30,000 bases of DNA from Prorocentrum cordatum (lineage: Eukaryota > Sar > Dinophyceae > Prorocentrales > Prorocentraceae), in the NCBI GenBank assembly GCA_963575745.1, contig CAUYUJ010003925.1, forward strand, positions 455,804 to 485,803. The letters run 5' to 3'. A program made the translations under genes and the position numbers. The notes beneath the pieces are model-generated. The model saw only the letters and a list, made by a program, of their open reading frames with translations. It did not search any database and was not told where the DNA came from. Shown here in pieces: positions 1 to 11,639 of this stretch (position 1 is the first letter of the stretch; every line of letters begins with the position of its first letter).

Positions 1-345
1 CCCTGCTGGGCCCTGCCCTGAGGACATCGATGCCAGGTGCGATGCGTTGCGTGACGCTCTTGAAGCCGACGTGCTGTACATCGTGCCCTACGTGAGCATG
101 TACTTCGCATCGACCCCCTTCGTGATCGCATGCGCGCGAAGCTAGGCAAGTTCTTTTCTAGTCGTCATGGTGCATTCCTGGAGGATCTTGACTGGGGCTC
201 GATCTTTGTGCAGTTGCCGAAGTGCTCATGCTCGCGAGCGTGGTCGGTGATTCGCACGTGGTGCGACGGATGGCTCGCATCCTCGAGGATTATGCACCCC
301 TCGGGGACAGGGTGGTGCGCCTCTGCGCACGCTGGTGGTCGTGAT
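1..345 (+). pseudogene. Protein-like stretch broken by frameshifts, family unknown
   Basis: Three successive short open stretches in different plus frames read like ordinary protein, not random translation. Frame 2 from the left edge gives an acidic helical segment (PEDIDARCDALRDALEADVL) and stops at about 141. Frame 1 from 130 gives GKFFSSRHGAFLEDLDWG. Frame 3 from about 190 to 339 gives AEVLMLASVVGDSHVVRRMA and further residues to a TGA. Joining them would need two frameshifts. I do not recognise a family. It could be the decayed end of a gene lying to the left, or exons with undetected introns, or chance. The frames are seen; the idea that they were one gene is inference. Confidence 0.25.
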
Positions 346-1040
346 TCGTTGCTGCGGTGCTCACGCTGCGTCCGCTTGCGCCGTGCCCTTTGAGATGCTC
401 CCGGGCGGCCTTCCCCTCTCGACACAGTTTACATATTCAGGGGCGAAAGAAAAACGTGCACGTACGTGAATCCACGCTGGTTTCGAGAGTGTGCATTGCG
501 CGAATGTTCGTATCACGCGGCAGGTTTCGCGGGTTGAGGGGCCGTGTGCATGTGCATAGTTGGGCGCGCGCGTCCTTTATGGGCTCCCTCAAGATGGTGG
601 CCGGTCAGCCCGACGCCGTCCTCCTCTGACCCCCCGGATGCCGCTCACGCGGCGCACAGCGCCGCGAAGCGCATCGCGCGGTGGCCGATCTCAGAAGTGG
701 ATGCTCACAGTGTGGCGATGGTTTGAGTTCGCTGGTTTGCGCCACATCCGCCGGCAGAAGAGCCCCAAACAGTGAACCCTTGACCCTCTATGGGTGCAAG
801 TGCAAGTTTTGTTTGGGGAAGACGTATGCGGGCGCCGCTGAATGCAGACGACGACACCGAAGTGCGATGGAAATGGCAGCGCCGACTGCCGCGGGTGACG
901 ATGACCGCGCTGGTCGCCGTCGGTCTCGGCGCGCGCCCCACGGTCTGCCGCGTCGTCGTCCTCCTCGTCCTCGTCGGGCCGCCCGTTCGGGCACCGTTCA
1001 GGTTTCAGGTCATGCTAGATCAGGCTGGTGATGCCAGTTC
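346..1040. other. No supported gene
   Basis: Several overlapping open frames occur on both strands, as expected from the high GC content, but none has a recognisable motif, a splice-consistent boundary or a repeat pattern. I see no dispersed repeat copy here either. Confidence 0.4.
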
Positions 1041-1049
1041 TAAGCCCCA

Positions 1050-1890
1050 TTGGAGTAACACGGTGTTGGGCCGCGGCGGAATGTGCGACGCTCGTTGCCG
1101 GCATCGAACATACAAGCAACGACTTTTTCCGGGCAGCTCGTCTTCGTCGGTTGCTACGGAGGCTGATTCGTCTGAGTCATGTGGCCCGTGTTGCGGTCTC
1201 TATGGGCCCACGCTTGAAGCTCCGGACATGGAGATCGCGCCGTCTCCTCCCAGCCCTCATTCGAGCCCTTGCCTCACCCCCCTCGGTTGGTGCTTGAACC
1301 TTGTTCGGATGATGATTGTGTTTGGGTTGGTCTCTCCTCTGCGACGCCGACGCCGTTGTGCCCGCAGAGCCCGGCCATCGAGGTAGCGAACCCAGAGCAT
1401 GTTGGACCCTTGGAGGACATCTACAGCTGTCATTGGTCGGGTGTCGGTGCGTCTCCAGGCGCAAGTGATCCCCAGCGCAGCCAGCCGGTTGCTTCCAGGC
1501 GGTCGTATTCCTCGACGGGTGTGGTCGACAGCCCCCGTGTGCGCGAGGCCCTCTTCATCCTCTTCTGGTGGAGGCTCGCAAATCGGTTCGTCCTCGAAAA
1601 TTTCGTTTGTGACATCGGCCTCAGTCCGTCAGGCGCCGCAAAGTCTGTGCTCTGTCTTTCCTCTTCCTGTCGCCGCTGCTGCTCCCGCTGCTCGCCTCTC
1701 CTTTTCTAGCTCGCCGCCGTCGTTTCAGAATGCTGTTGCCTCCCGCCCCGCCGACGTGCTGGGCGTTCACCTGCGCGCGATGCAGGAGGTGCCGCCCACG
1801 GCGGCAGCCGAGGCTCCCGCGGCCCCCTGCCCGGCCACCCCGTCACCTGCTGTTGGGCAGGTGCGGGGTATCAGAGGGCACAGGGGATAG
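1050..1890 (+). pseudogene. Ser/Pro-rich protein-like stretch with frame changes
   Basis: Plus-strand reading moves between frames: one up to about 1280 (contains EADSSESCGPCCGLYGPTLE), one from about 1270 to 1560 (contains VGLSSATPTPLCPQSPAIEV) and one from about 1560 to 1888 (contains ADVLGVHLRAMQEVPPTAAA). The stretches are rich in serine and proline, resembling a disordered linker. At least two frame changes would be needed for one protein. No domain is recognised. This may be a decayed gene or mobile-element remnant; spliced exons cannot be excluded. Low confidence. Confidence 0.2.
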
Positions 1891-1992
1891 AACTCTTCTT
1901 CCTACGGTCGTTGCTGCCCCTCTTCTTGAACAGAAACTCCTCCCCGTCGCGCCCCGAAGCCGGTCGAAGGGGTGGGGTGGGTGTTTCGCTTG

Positions 1993-2890
1993 GAATTTGC
2001 AGCAGCTTCACGGATGGAGGGCGGCCCGCTTCCAAAACGTGGCTTTCGCCGCAGTGCCGCGCACTTTGGTTTACAACAAACAACAAATTGTAAGAGTTTC
2101 ACGGGTGGAGGGCGGCCCGCTTTCAAAATGTGGTTCTCGGTTTAGTGCCGCGCGCGTTCGTTTAAACACGTGCAAGAGCCTCGTGGATCGAGGGCTGCTT
2201 GGTTCCAACATGTGGCTTTCGCTTTAGAGCCGCGCACAATCGCAATGATAACTTGCAAGAGCTTCACGGATGGAGGGCGGCCAGCCTTCACAATGTACCT
2301 TTTTCGCTTTCGCGCCGCGCAAAGCCATTCTTACAAATTGCAAGAGTTTCGCATATGAAAATGGCTCCTTTTTGAAATGTGGTTCTCGCCCCAGCGCCGC
2401 CCACACTCTTCAGAGAAGTTTGCAGCAGTTTCGATGGTTCGCATGGTGAACGTCCCATACATCGCCAGTCCGTGTTTTTGTTTGGAACGTTGTCGGAATG
2501 CCAGGGCGCGACAGTCACGTCGACCCGCGGTGTTGAAGTCCAAAGAATGGCGTTTTGGTGCGATTCAGCATCGTCAGGACGCAACAGGAACGGTGATTCG
2601 CGGCGTTGAAATCCCAGGAATGGAATTATGTCACAGTTTTGGATTTCCAAACGGTTGCCTTGCAATGCTGCGCTTCCTTCAGTGGCAATGAAGTTGTGTA
2701 GGGGGTTATGAAGACGGAACTTGGAAGAAGGGGGGGTTCTTGCAATATCGTTGATGCGTCTATCATTGGCTATTTTCCTCCTTATCATCATCATAATCAC
2801 CAGCACCATCATCTTCCATCCTACCCTCTCCTTGTCCCCCTCTTCCATCGATCCCCCTCCTCCTCATCCTCCGTCATCCTTCTCCACCTC
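1993..2890 (+). repeat. Left inverted arm with ~84-bp tandem array
   Basis: Tandem units start near 1997, 2088, 2169, 2253, 2338 and 2419, each beginning with a TTGCAAGAGCTTCACGGATG-like sequence, followed by GAGGGCGGCC and later GCCGCGCAC. Spacing is 81-91 bp and divergence increases to the right. Beyond 2505 two units of a GCGGTGTTGAAGTCC-like motif occur (about 2524 and 2600), then a block ending near 2762, then a CTCCTC/CATCAT-rich tract. The same order appears in reverse complement at 11640-12538. Confidence 0.75.
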
Positions 2891-2899
2891 CCTTTTGCG

Positions 2900-5800
2900 C
2901 AAACCAAGTCTTGCCCCACGGGATGGCCCAGCCTGGTCGGTCAACAAGTATCATCCGGTGCCACCCCGCGACTGCCCGTTCTGATCCCCCCGCGCGCGCC
3001 GAGTCCGCCGAACGCGATCCACCCTGCCCGCTCCCACCCCCTCACGCGACCCACCCCGCACGTTTATTGGGCAACGTGGGGCAGTCGCTTCCACTTTCTC
3101 CGCCGAGCGCGACGCGGTCCTACAAGGGGCTGAAGCCAACAGCGGCGCTTGGTGCCATGAGACATGCAGCCCTCTGTGGTATTGGCGTTCCCGCTTCTAT
3201 CGCTATCGCTGGTGGCTGGAAGTGGCATGTGCGTCCAAACGTTGTGTCTAAAGACCGTCGTGTCGAACCGCTCAGGGCGGAACAGCAAACAACGACCCCC
3301 GGTGCGGCAGCCGTGCGGGGAAGCACAAAGGGAACACGAGTAGAGAAGCAAGTGCCCCTCCGAGGGCGCGAAACTATTTGCGGTTCGCGGTCTGCCCCCC
3401 TCCTCCTGATTTCCCTTCCTCTTCGTCCCCCATGTTCCCCCGATGGGGGGCCGGCGCGAGGGTGCAAACTTCTTCGCGCGGCGCGAAACGTGAACATGAT
3501 TGCGTTTGGGTTATGGGGAAGGCTCGTCATCATCATCCCCTCCTTTCGCTACCGTTGGTGGTCGATGAGTCGATGAGGGCATCTCTGTAAAGCAAGCTGT
3601 GCCCCAAGGTGTGTCGTCAAACCGTTGTGTCTGAAAGCGCCCGGACACGACGCACAGCGAGGCAGCATTGAAGGCACCGCGGCGGCCGTGCGGAAGCATT
3701 GGGGACAGGACGAGCGGACAGGGGCGAGAGAAAATCCACGCGGACAGCAACGGCATCACGCCCAGACCTTCAAGCAGCGCCACCGATGCGAGCACCTGAC
3801 AACGGGTATTCCGGCAGCGCGCAGATAGCGGCAGGAGAGCGCCATTTGTGCGCGGGATGTTGCAGGGAAGCGGCAGGAGAGGAGAGCGGCAACTTCCTGC
3901 ATCGATCAAAGCTCCCCTCTACTGAGCACCAGATCTGCAGGGCTGCGACGGGGACCCCACGCGTCCACGAAGCTTCGAGCCTCCCACCCTGCACAAGCAC
4001 ACCCTCCCGAACTTACAGCAAGCGCCAGAGTATCTGGGTTCTGCGCGCCCTGGCGTGGCTACTGGCACAGTTCGTGCGGATGCATATTACCGTGAATTTG
4101 GGACGCAGGCTGTGCAGGCAGCGAGCCCAGGAATGCGCAGTGCAGTGCTGAACAAAAATCTAAGCACCCAAGGATGTCTGCAAGACGTGGAGCACGATGC
4201 TCAAGGTAAACGGACGGGGGGGGGGGGGGAATGAGGGAGGCGCCGCCACCGACGACGCCGAGTGCCGCCGCCACGCCACAGGAGGGAGGGGAGGGAGAGG
4301 GGAGGTCGCCGTCGACCGAGTGGTGCAGTCTGCCCGGTCGCATGCTGCAGGCCGCAGTCGCTATCTCGGGGCACGCCTGGGAGAGCGCGAGTTGCTAATG
4401 GCCCCCATTTCCCCGAGTTCCACATGAACCGAGAACATGAAGAACGCCCTGCCCGTCGCACCAGTGCCATGACAAGCGGAGAGTATCAACGTCTCGCTGG
4501 TTGGTGTGCGTTGCCAGTTGGAGTGGGTGGTCCCACAACCAGAGCAATTGTGAAACGGACGGCGTAGATGGACATAGCGATAGCGAGTAGGGCGACGACA
4601 ATGGATGCTATGTGAAAGTTGCTTGCGCGGCACTTGCCGCAGAGCGTTGACTTGGGGGGGAACCCGCGATGTTGGATTTATTGATGCAGGCGGTCAAGAT
4701 ACAGCCTGAAGTGATGGGAAAAGCAGGGCCAAAAAAGGAAAACGCACCAGATGCCCACTGTCAGAACAACTAGTCATGCAAGTTGTAACGATTGTGAGGC
4801 GAGCGTTCTGCTATCCATGGCGCATTAACTTTGGAAATCAAATGCGTGCTAGGCGTTTTGATCTCCGTAGAGAAGTCAAGCCAATTCACTTGATTGAACA
4901 AGTACAACCCCCCGCACGACGGAATCATTGTTGGAATTGCGTGCACGATTGAGTGCATAGTGTGTGGGACACCTTTGAATGATGTAATGCACAGGTGGAA
5001 AGGTACACTCACCAATTCCACACCCACCGCGAAACGGCTTCACCGCTGCCTCCGTCTCACAGAAGCGTCTCGCTCCGCCAGGAGCGCTGTCGCGCGAATG
5101 GTCTGGTTTAGCTGGCGCATGCCCTGGCGAGTGCGGGGGCCAGCAGGGCGGTGCAAATGACGACAGGGGGAAAGTGGTCAAGAAGACGGATGACGAGAGC
5201 GAGATATATGGAGGCGACATAAACAAGTGCGCTGGCAAAGATAATCATGGATTCCCCATGGTGTGATGGATTGACTCGTTCACGTGGTGCATCTGATTTC
5301 CGGGAATTATTGACCCATTCGGCCAGCTCGAAGCCATGTGGGTGTCCGTTGGTGGGGACGGCCGCAATTGGAACAGGTTAAATTGAATTGTCCAAACTGA
5401 TCCGCGAGCTGTCCCCTGAACATGTGCACCCGCTCCCCCGTACCTCCCCTCCCCACAGAGAGTGAAGCAAGTGAGAGTTAGCGGCGGAAGAGGGCAGGGG
5501 ACATCAAAACGGGAGAGCGAGTAGCGAGAGTAGGTCAGGGAGGTCAGCCTCAGAGTATGGCGATACTTGTGGGCAGCCAAGGTTAGCACATCAACACATC
5601 GAAATTGACCACCATATTGAAACCCGCATGTTCAGCAGACAGTAAAACTGATCAGCACCAAATGGCACACATCGAAGCAACTATTCGACTGACCGCCATA
5701 CATACTGTCGTGGTTGGTTTACAGAACTGCGTGGGCGGCCACTTGGTGAGCAATGCGACCACCATCGCGCTGCTCAGCGAGTCGGTTCGCAGTGATGAGG

Positions 5801-6135
5801 TGCTTTGCTTCTCTCGGTGACGTTCTGCGCATGCCTCTTCTCGTCTGCGAGGTTTTTGGTGATGGTGGGCGGGGCGGATTGGCGTTGGTAGGCTGGCCCT
5901 GGCAGGCAGAGTTGCTTGCCATGGAAGGTGTTGGCGCTAGGCGCCTCAGCGAGGCGGTCGCGAATGGATCGCCCGCCCCTCTGAAAGAGGCAGCCCCGAA
6001 GCGGGCCGGCGGTTCTTGCTGTCCACGATCGCATGGACCAGTTTGACCATCGCACTGACCTTGGCTGTGAACTGGCAGCTCTGTGTCGCGCGCCCGGCGG
6101 CCTTCGAAGCCCTGCCAGGAGAGGAGAGACGCAGG
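2900..6135. other. No supported gene (interior of the long inverted-arm segment)
   Basis: This 3.2 kb holds short open frames on both strands but no recognisable domain, splice pattern or dispersed repeat copy. A poly-G run lies at about 4218. Opposing open frames at about 5720-6150 both look vaguely protein-like on the minus strand (for example residues TSPREAKHLITANRLAEQRD), but neither shows a family signature, so no gene is called. Confidence 0.4.
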
Positions 6136-6141
6136 CTGACG

Positions 6142-6251
6142 GCAGAGGGTCAATCATGTTCGCAGGCAGATGGGAATCGAGATCGCGAGCTCGAGCGCAG
6201 AGGGTCAATCATGTTCGCAGGCAGATGGGAATCGAGATCGCGAGCTCGAGC
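6142..6251 (+). repeat. 55-bp tandem duplication
   Basis: The sequence starting GCAGAGGGTCAATCATGTTC is present twice in direct succession (copies start near 6142 and 6197) and the two copies are essentially identical, so the duplication is recent. Confidence 0.9.
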
Positions 6252-6375
6252 ATGGCCTCCGGAAGGTGTTCTCCTCGGCTCATCTTTCCGGGCCCGCCCC
6301 GCTCCGCGACGTCGCGACGGGGCGCCATGATTTTCCGCAAGGTGCCATTCCTTAGATGCTCGCTTTGGTCACCTT

Positions 6376-6541
6376 CCTGGGGCCCACGAAACGGATCTCT
6401 TCGACTCTCGTTCCACCCCAGTTCGACTCAAGTTCGATTCGGGTTCGTTTCAGGTTCGATTCGAGGTCGGCTCAACTCGACGGACGCTCGACGCAGCTTC
6501 GACGCACGAGTGGAGCGAGTGTCTCCAGGACGGTCCCCAGA
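6376..6541 (+). mobile_element. Family M inverted-repeat element, copy 1
   Basis: It starts with CTGGGGCCC and ends with GGTCCCCAG (imperfect inverted ends). The interior is a series of degenerate TTCGACTCAAGTTCGATTCG units followed by CACGAGTGGAGCGAGTGTCT. A second copy with the same order and better ends lies at 24238-24427, inside an intron of the kinesin gene. Confidence 0.65.
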
Positions 6542-6910
6542 CTGAGCATCCAGCATCCCCCTGGCATCGCTCGGACGTGTGCGTTTTTTCTTCGGCGAGG
6601 ACCATCGAGGAGCATCCTTCATTATCATTTCGCGAAAAAACCACGCACGAAACCGAAAAAAGCACAGGAAATGGACGTCCGAGCGATGGCCAGTCCCCCT
6701 TTGCCCGCCCGTCAGATCCGGAGGGCCGCTCTTGCGCTCGCGCCCGCGCCCCCCCCCCCGGCAGCAGCGGGCCGCCGCACGACAGGGCGGCGGGCTGTGG
6801 CGAGGGCCCGAGGCCGAGGCGGGGGCGGGGGACGAGCCGGCGGGCACCGGCTGTACACGCCGGTCCTGACCAGGCCTGCTCTCGGAAGCTGGAGCACAGA
6901 CATTACCACA

Positions 6911-7104
6911 GGGGAACAAGAAGTGGCATAAACATAAAAACTCGGAGGTCCGCGCGGCTTTCTCGGATCGGCGCTGGGGCCCCCCGGCGGCGCCTCCGGC
7001 GCCGCCCCCGGCGCGCTCCGCGCGCCAGGGAGGGGGGTCCAGCGCCGATCCGAGAAATCCGCGCCGACCTCCAAGTTTTATGTTTATGTGACTTTTTGTT
7101 CCCC
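6911..7104 (+). mobile_element. Family A foldback element, copy 1
   Basis: This is a 194-bp, nearly complete palindrome. The left arm begins GGGGAAC and contains CATAAACATA and ACTCGGAGGTCCGCGCGG; the right arm is its reverse complement ending GTTCCCC. The centre is a GGCGCC-rich hairpin. A TACCA direct repeat sits just outside both ends (with two extra bases between it and the element on each side), consistent with a 5-bp target-site duplication. No coding capacity: a MITE-like non-autonomous element. Confidence 0.85.
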
Positions 7105-7607
7105 TATACCAGCGGCGGGCCGTTTTTCAATCCCAGGACTCTTTTTGAGGGTCGGGGACGGCGTCGGGGTGGTGTGGAGGATACTTGCTTCCCCGTAGTC
7201 CCGGGGAAGCTAGGAAGCGTGATCCGCTCTCTTGTGCGACTTTTCAGTGCAGGGCCGGAAAAGGCGTCAGTGTATAGAGTTCGGCTCCGTATATCCTGGG
7301 CCCAGGATCGATGTACATGATCTCCTGCCCAAGCCAGGAGGGCGTATGTATCAGGAAAAGGTAAGCGGCCCTTGAAATGGAGACCTGCCCGACGCACCCC
7401 CAAAGGCAGACCCCCGCCATTCGCGCGCGGTCTGCATCTAAAGGTCCTCAAGGTCGGGGTCTACAGTTCAGGGTGCTTAGGGCTCGCGAGGGTCGGCATT
7501 TCAGGGTCCGTTTGGTCGAGGCCTACATGTGAGCCCCCTTGCGTAGGTCTAAACTTGGAGGCCCTTCTCGCGGGTCTACATTGGGCGAGCCGTTAGCGTT
7601 TCGCCGA
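7105..7607. other. No supported gene
   Basis: This is intergenic sequence between two family A copies. I see no gene, and no dispersed repeat that recurs elsewhere in the window. Confidence 0.4.
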
Positions 7608-7772
7608 GCATCGAAGAAGAACAACGACATAAGCATACAACGCTTGGCGCTCCGCGCGGATTCCTTGGATCCGCGCTGGGGCCCCCTCTGGCGCCGGCCC
7701 TGGCTCGCTCCGCACGCCTGGGGGAGGGGGGCCCAGCGCGGATCCGAGAAATCCGCGTGGAGCGCATCTCCG
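7608..7772 (+). mobile_element. Family A foldback element, copy 2 (right arm cut short)
   Basis: The left arm carries the family A signature (ACGACATAAGCATACAACGC, then CTCCGCGCGGATTCC) and the palindromic centre CGCTGGGGCCCCC. The right arm matches only as far as GAGAAATCCGCG before diverging, so the outer right end is lost. Confidence 0.75.
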
Positions 7773-8149
7773 CGGGCAGGTCGCCTCCCCAGGGTGCCCC
7801 CGCTTCCTGCCGCTCCGGCCGTACCTGGGCCTCTCCGCGGCCCGCCCGGCAACCGTTCGGCAGGAGATCCGCCTGGGCGTCCTGGGCCCGTGCATCCCCA
7901 CCGCGCGGCCGTACGATCCAGTTGACTGCACACCTGAGCTCATCGAGGATGATAGAACCCCCAACCCTACTAACATAGGGAAGACGTGGCCTCGCTGAGT
8001 TCCCCGTCTCTGTATCAGGGATGATAGTAATTCTGAGCGGTTTGGTCCGATGCATCTGCAGGAACAAAAACCCGATTCCTAATGTTTTCTGGCTCTCCTA
8101 ACTCAGGTCCCCTCCCAAAGGGTTGGGGGTTTCTCTTTTGGTTCATCGT

Positions 8150-8362
8150 TGGCTGCCTCGATACGCCAGTTTCGATACGCAACACGTGCCGTGCTCAACA
8201 CGTCCCTTTCGATACGTTGCGTGTTGGCTCGGCACAACATGTTTGCCCAAGCTTTGGGCGAGCGCATCGCGTCAGACCCACGTTTTCGGTCTGCGTGTGG
8301 AGCTCCGTACCACCACGCTACGTGTTGCGTGTTGGGTATCCGGGCAATTGAGCTGCACACCG
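8150..8362. mobile_element. Family L inverted-repeat element
   Basis: The left part contains GATACGCAACACGTGCC and the right part contains CTACGTGTTGCGTGTTGGG, imperfect reverse complements about 150 bp apart. A further internal hairpin is made by TTTCGATACGCAACACGTG and TACGTTGCGTGTTGGC. Only one copy is in the window, so mobility is inferred from structure alone. Confidence 0.45.
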
Positions 8363-8441
8363 ATCGTGGGCCCCGGATCAGCCTGGCCAGGATCGGTGCA
8401 GGCGGGGCGGGGCTGGGGATGAGGATGAGTCCGTTCCAGCG

Positions 8442-8474
8442 CGTTCCAGAGCGCTCTCGGAGCGTTCTGGAACG
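8442..8474. repeat. Short strong hairpin
   Basis: CGTTCCAGAGCGCT and AGCGTTCTGGAACG are reverse complements with one mismatch, separated by a short loop. Function is unknown; it may be a remnant of a foldback element. Confidence 0.6.
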
Positions 8475-8949
8475 CTCCGAGAAGGGCGCGGCGCCCGAGA
8501 CATCCTCCAGAGCCGCCGGATCTCAGAGATTCTCGAGTTATCCTCACCCGATGTTGTCCTCGTCATGGCTTCGTCTTAGAAGTTTCAGCAGGTGTACACG
8601 ACGGTCGTTGAAAGTACGTCTTTTTGGGCTCCCAGGTCCCAATCTGCTTCGAGTGCCTTTCCATTTCAATAATCGGCATGCTTTTCTGTTGTGTTTGCTG
8701 TTCGTTGGGCGGGCCCGAGCCCAATCTACTTGATCCGCCTTTCTACTTCATGCCTCTATCTACTTCTTCCTACCGGCGTGTACACCTCACCTAAGACCCG
8801 ACGTAGCGAGAACACTGCAACAGCATGACAAGGCATGACAAAATCCCTGGGCCCCATCTTCCTGCACTACTCTTCCAGCCGGATCGATCCGCGAGGGGCC
8901 CGGGGCCCGCCACCGGGCGAGGATTCAGCCACGCGCAGAGGGGCGTGGG

Positions 8950-9072
8950 GGGAGGGGGGAGGGCTTGCTTAGAAGCACCCCTGCTTCTTAGAAGGCGCGG
9001 GCCTTCTCTATAGATGTAAGGCCGGCGCCTTCTCAGAAGCAGCCTCCTTCTAAGAAGCCCCCCCCCCTCCCT
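8950..9072. mobile_element. Family K palindromic element
   Basis: The left half contains GGGCTTGCTTAGAAG and TGCTTCTTAGAAGGCGCG; the right half contains GCGCCTTCTCAGAAGCAG and CCTTCTAAGAAGCCC, forming a long imperfect palindrome centred near 9012. It lies between family A copies and has no coding capacity. Confidence 0.6.
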
Positions 9073-9313
9073 TCACCCCCTTGTGCGCGCCGCCAAAGGA
9101 TGCCTGGCTCGAAAAAGATGGAGACGCCAGGATCTCAGGGTCGGCATCCTCACGACGAGGGCCCCCAGGGGGGGGCCACAAGAGCGGCGGGGTGGCCGAA
9201 AGCGCCTCCAAGGTCCAGCAGTACCACGCCTGGCAGGCCCGCCATGGCTCCTTCGAGCTGCGCGCCCCCGCAACTGCCGAGGGAGGCGCCCCAGGGGGAG
9301 ATGGGGGTCAGCA

Positions 9314-9508
9314 GGGGGACGCAGAATGACACAAACGTAAAAGCTCGGAGGTCCGCGCGGATTTCTCGGATCCGCGCTGGACCCCCTCCCTGGCGCCTCC
9401 GGCACCGCCCCTGGCGTACTCCGCGCGCCAGGGAGGGGGGTCCAGCGCGGATCCGAGAAATCCGCGCGGACCTCCGAGTTTGTATGTCTAGTCATTCTTC
9501 GTTCCCCC
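9314..9508 (+). mobile_element. Family A foldback element, copy 3
   Basis: This is a 195-bp foldback with ends GGGGGAC and GTTCCCCC, the arm core GCTCGGAGGTCCGCGCGG, and a hairpin centre. GTCAG occurs just outside both ends, consistent with a 5-bp target-site duplication. The two arms are almost perfect complements, so this copy is young. Confidence 0.85.
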
Positions 9509-9764
9509 AGTCAGGGGCAGGCCAGCCACAAGCGGGGGAGCTGTGGCCCTCACCCCCCGTGGGTGACCCATCGATTTCGGCACCCCCCGTCGAGAGCTCG
9601 TCGACACGAGGGGCTCCCACAGGGGGGTACACACTGTTCATTTCTCATTATTCGAAAGTTCCTTGGCTTTGTTGGGGGCCAAGAAATTGTTCTATCCTGG
9701 GCCTCTTCCTGGTCATTCTGGGGCCAGGAACAATTAGAAACGAGCACAATTACCAATGAGCGCG

Positions 9765-9957
9765 ATTAGAAATGAACGACGTTATAAACAGCACTTCTCG
9801 GAGAGGCATGCCCGGATTTCCTGGATCGGCGCTGGGGCCCCCTGGCGGCGCCTCCCGCGCCGCCTCTGGCGCGCTTCGCTCGCCAGGGATGGGGATCCAG
9901 CGCCGATCCAAGAAATCTGCGCGGACCTCCGAGTTTTTATATCATTTCTCATTCCCC
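9765..9957 (+). mobile_element. Family A foldback element, copy 4 (diverged)
   Basis: The centre (GGATCGGCGCTGGGGCCCCC) and right arm (GCGGACCTCCGAGTTTTTAT) are typical of the family. The left arm is diverged (ACTTCTCGGAGAGGCATGCC in place of the usual core). The right end reads CATTCCCCTA, close to the usual GTTCCCCTA. Confidence 0.75.
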
Positions 9958-9989
9958 TAATTCCACCGCTGATGTATGGCCACCACACC

Positions 9990-11630
9990 CGCTGATACAT
10001 CTTTTCCGGAGTTGGACTTTTGTTTTTTCCGGATCTTGTTCAAAAATCTAGTTCCCATGTGCTCCAGGATCCCATCATGTCACACCCCTCGGTGGACACG
10101 CTGCTGTGCTGCCCCCAGGTCGGGGCGTCGACTCGAGCGATTCCAGGTGGTTGGCGATTCGGAGTCGGCTTGGCGTTGCCAGGGTCTCGCAGGCCCCAGT
10201 CGCCTGTCATATTTTCTTGTCGCAGTAGTGAACGTGGATATTTCTCTCTGGGTTTTCCTTCGTTTCTATCCATATCCACTGCTAGCTGTCTGGTGGGGGT
10301 CTCTTGTAAGAACTCGCGTTTTGGTTTGGCGTTCAGGGTCGTTGGGCGGCCCTCCAGGTGAATCGCGGCTTCTTTGGCGAGGAGCAGATAGCTCCTGCTT
10401 GGCCGCGTCTTTGCTAGCGCTTGGCCCTAGCAGTTCGGGTCCTGTTACGCACCCAGGCCGTGGCGGCAGCCAGCTTTGCTGCTCGAAGAGTTGTCGGGGG
10501 AAATCCCTGCCAGCACCTGATACGGCAACATATTGCTGGTACACAAGTGACGGTTGATCTTGCGACAATGGGGCGGACGCGTGTTTTGACCGAATTGTGT
10601 GGACATTTATGCAGCCTTGCGCCTAAAAATTCGCTGCGGCGTCTTTTTCTTCATTGCACCTGGCTTGATACCAGTCTGGCGAAATGCGTTCGCATGACTC
10701 TGGGTTGGTGTGGGCCTTAACCTTCGGGATCTAGAACCCTGCGTGGAGCTCTGCCGAGAACGAAGAACCTTAAGCCCGCGTAGTAGTTCTCCCGATGCAA
10801 ATTGTGATGCCCAGGCTTCCGAGGCATTCGGGAGATTCCGTCACAAATCCGCATATGCAACTGAGGCCCCAGACAGAAAAGTTGCTACCGCTAGTGTTGC
10901 CACGCGCTCCCCCGACGGGGAAGTTTGAGGGAGCATGCCGCCCTCTCTCACACCACATGATGCCCAATATGTCTGCTCTGGGTTATACTTTAGGCATGCC
11001 CCATCCTGCACGATGACACACGCTGGCACATTCTCTAAAGGAACTGCCATCAATAAATACCTCGCCCAGCATTACCTCGCGAAACGTTCACCTTACCTAG
11101 TCCAGGCTTGACGGCTTTGTAATTCTATGTCGAATCCAGCATGGGCGACGAAAGGAGGAGCAGGACACAACTCGAAGGCTAGCAGGAGGTGGTACTTGTG
11201 GTCGGGATGGGAGATTGTGTCTTTGACCGGCTGACTGATCCACTCTTCACTGTACGTTTCCATCCCGCTGCATTCCCAAAGCCTGAGATACAGGCTATTC
11301 GATTCAGCGCCACATACTGGAAAGCACGGATCAACTCCATATCCCATCGCATGCTGTATGGCTCTGGACCAGTGGAATTCAGAACAATAAGATTTTCTGG
11401 AGATTCCGATGGTGATTGGCAGACTTATTTGACCCCAAGGGTTTTGATTGCCGGGCGACGGTAGAACTTCTCTTTGGGAAACGAAGCGTTGCTTTAGGTG
11501 AGAGTTGCTGCTTGATAGCGCCACTGCTTCTGAATGATAAACTGGAGCATCTGCGGAGAATTAGATGGGAGGCTGTATGCAAGACCCTGGCCATCTGTGA
11601 ACTTACGGGGGCCGTCGAACTCCGAACCGA
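9990..11630. other. No supported gene
   Basis: Overlapping open frames exist at 9976-10720 on both strands, but none shows a recognised domain, and reading switches frame with no clear splice sites. The remainder, to the right inverted arm, is lower in GC and shows nothing recognisable. Confidence 0.4.
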
Positions 11631-11639
11631 TGCGCTAGA

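Noticed and set aside
1997-2500. CRISPR-like array
   Set aside because: Units are ~84 bp, degenerate and contiguous, without the short identical repeats and unique spacers of CRISPR; the genome is eukaryotic.
6577-7320. 247-residue plus-strand open frame
   Set aside because: It passes through the family A foldback element, whose GC-rich arms lack stops.
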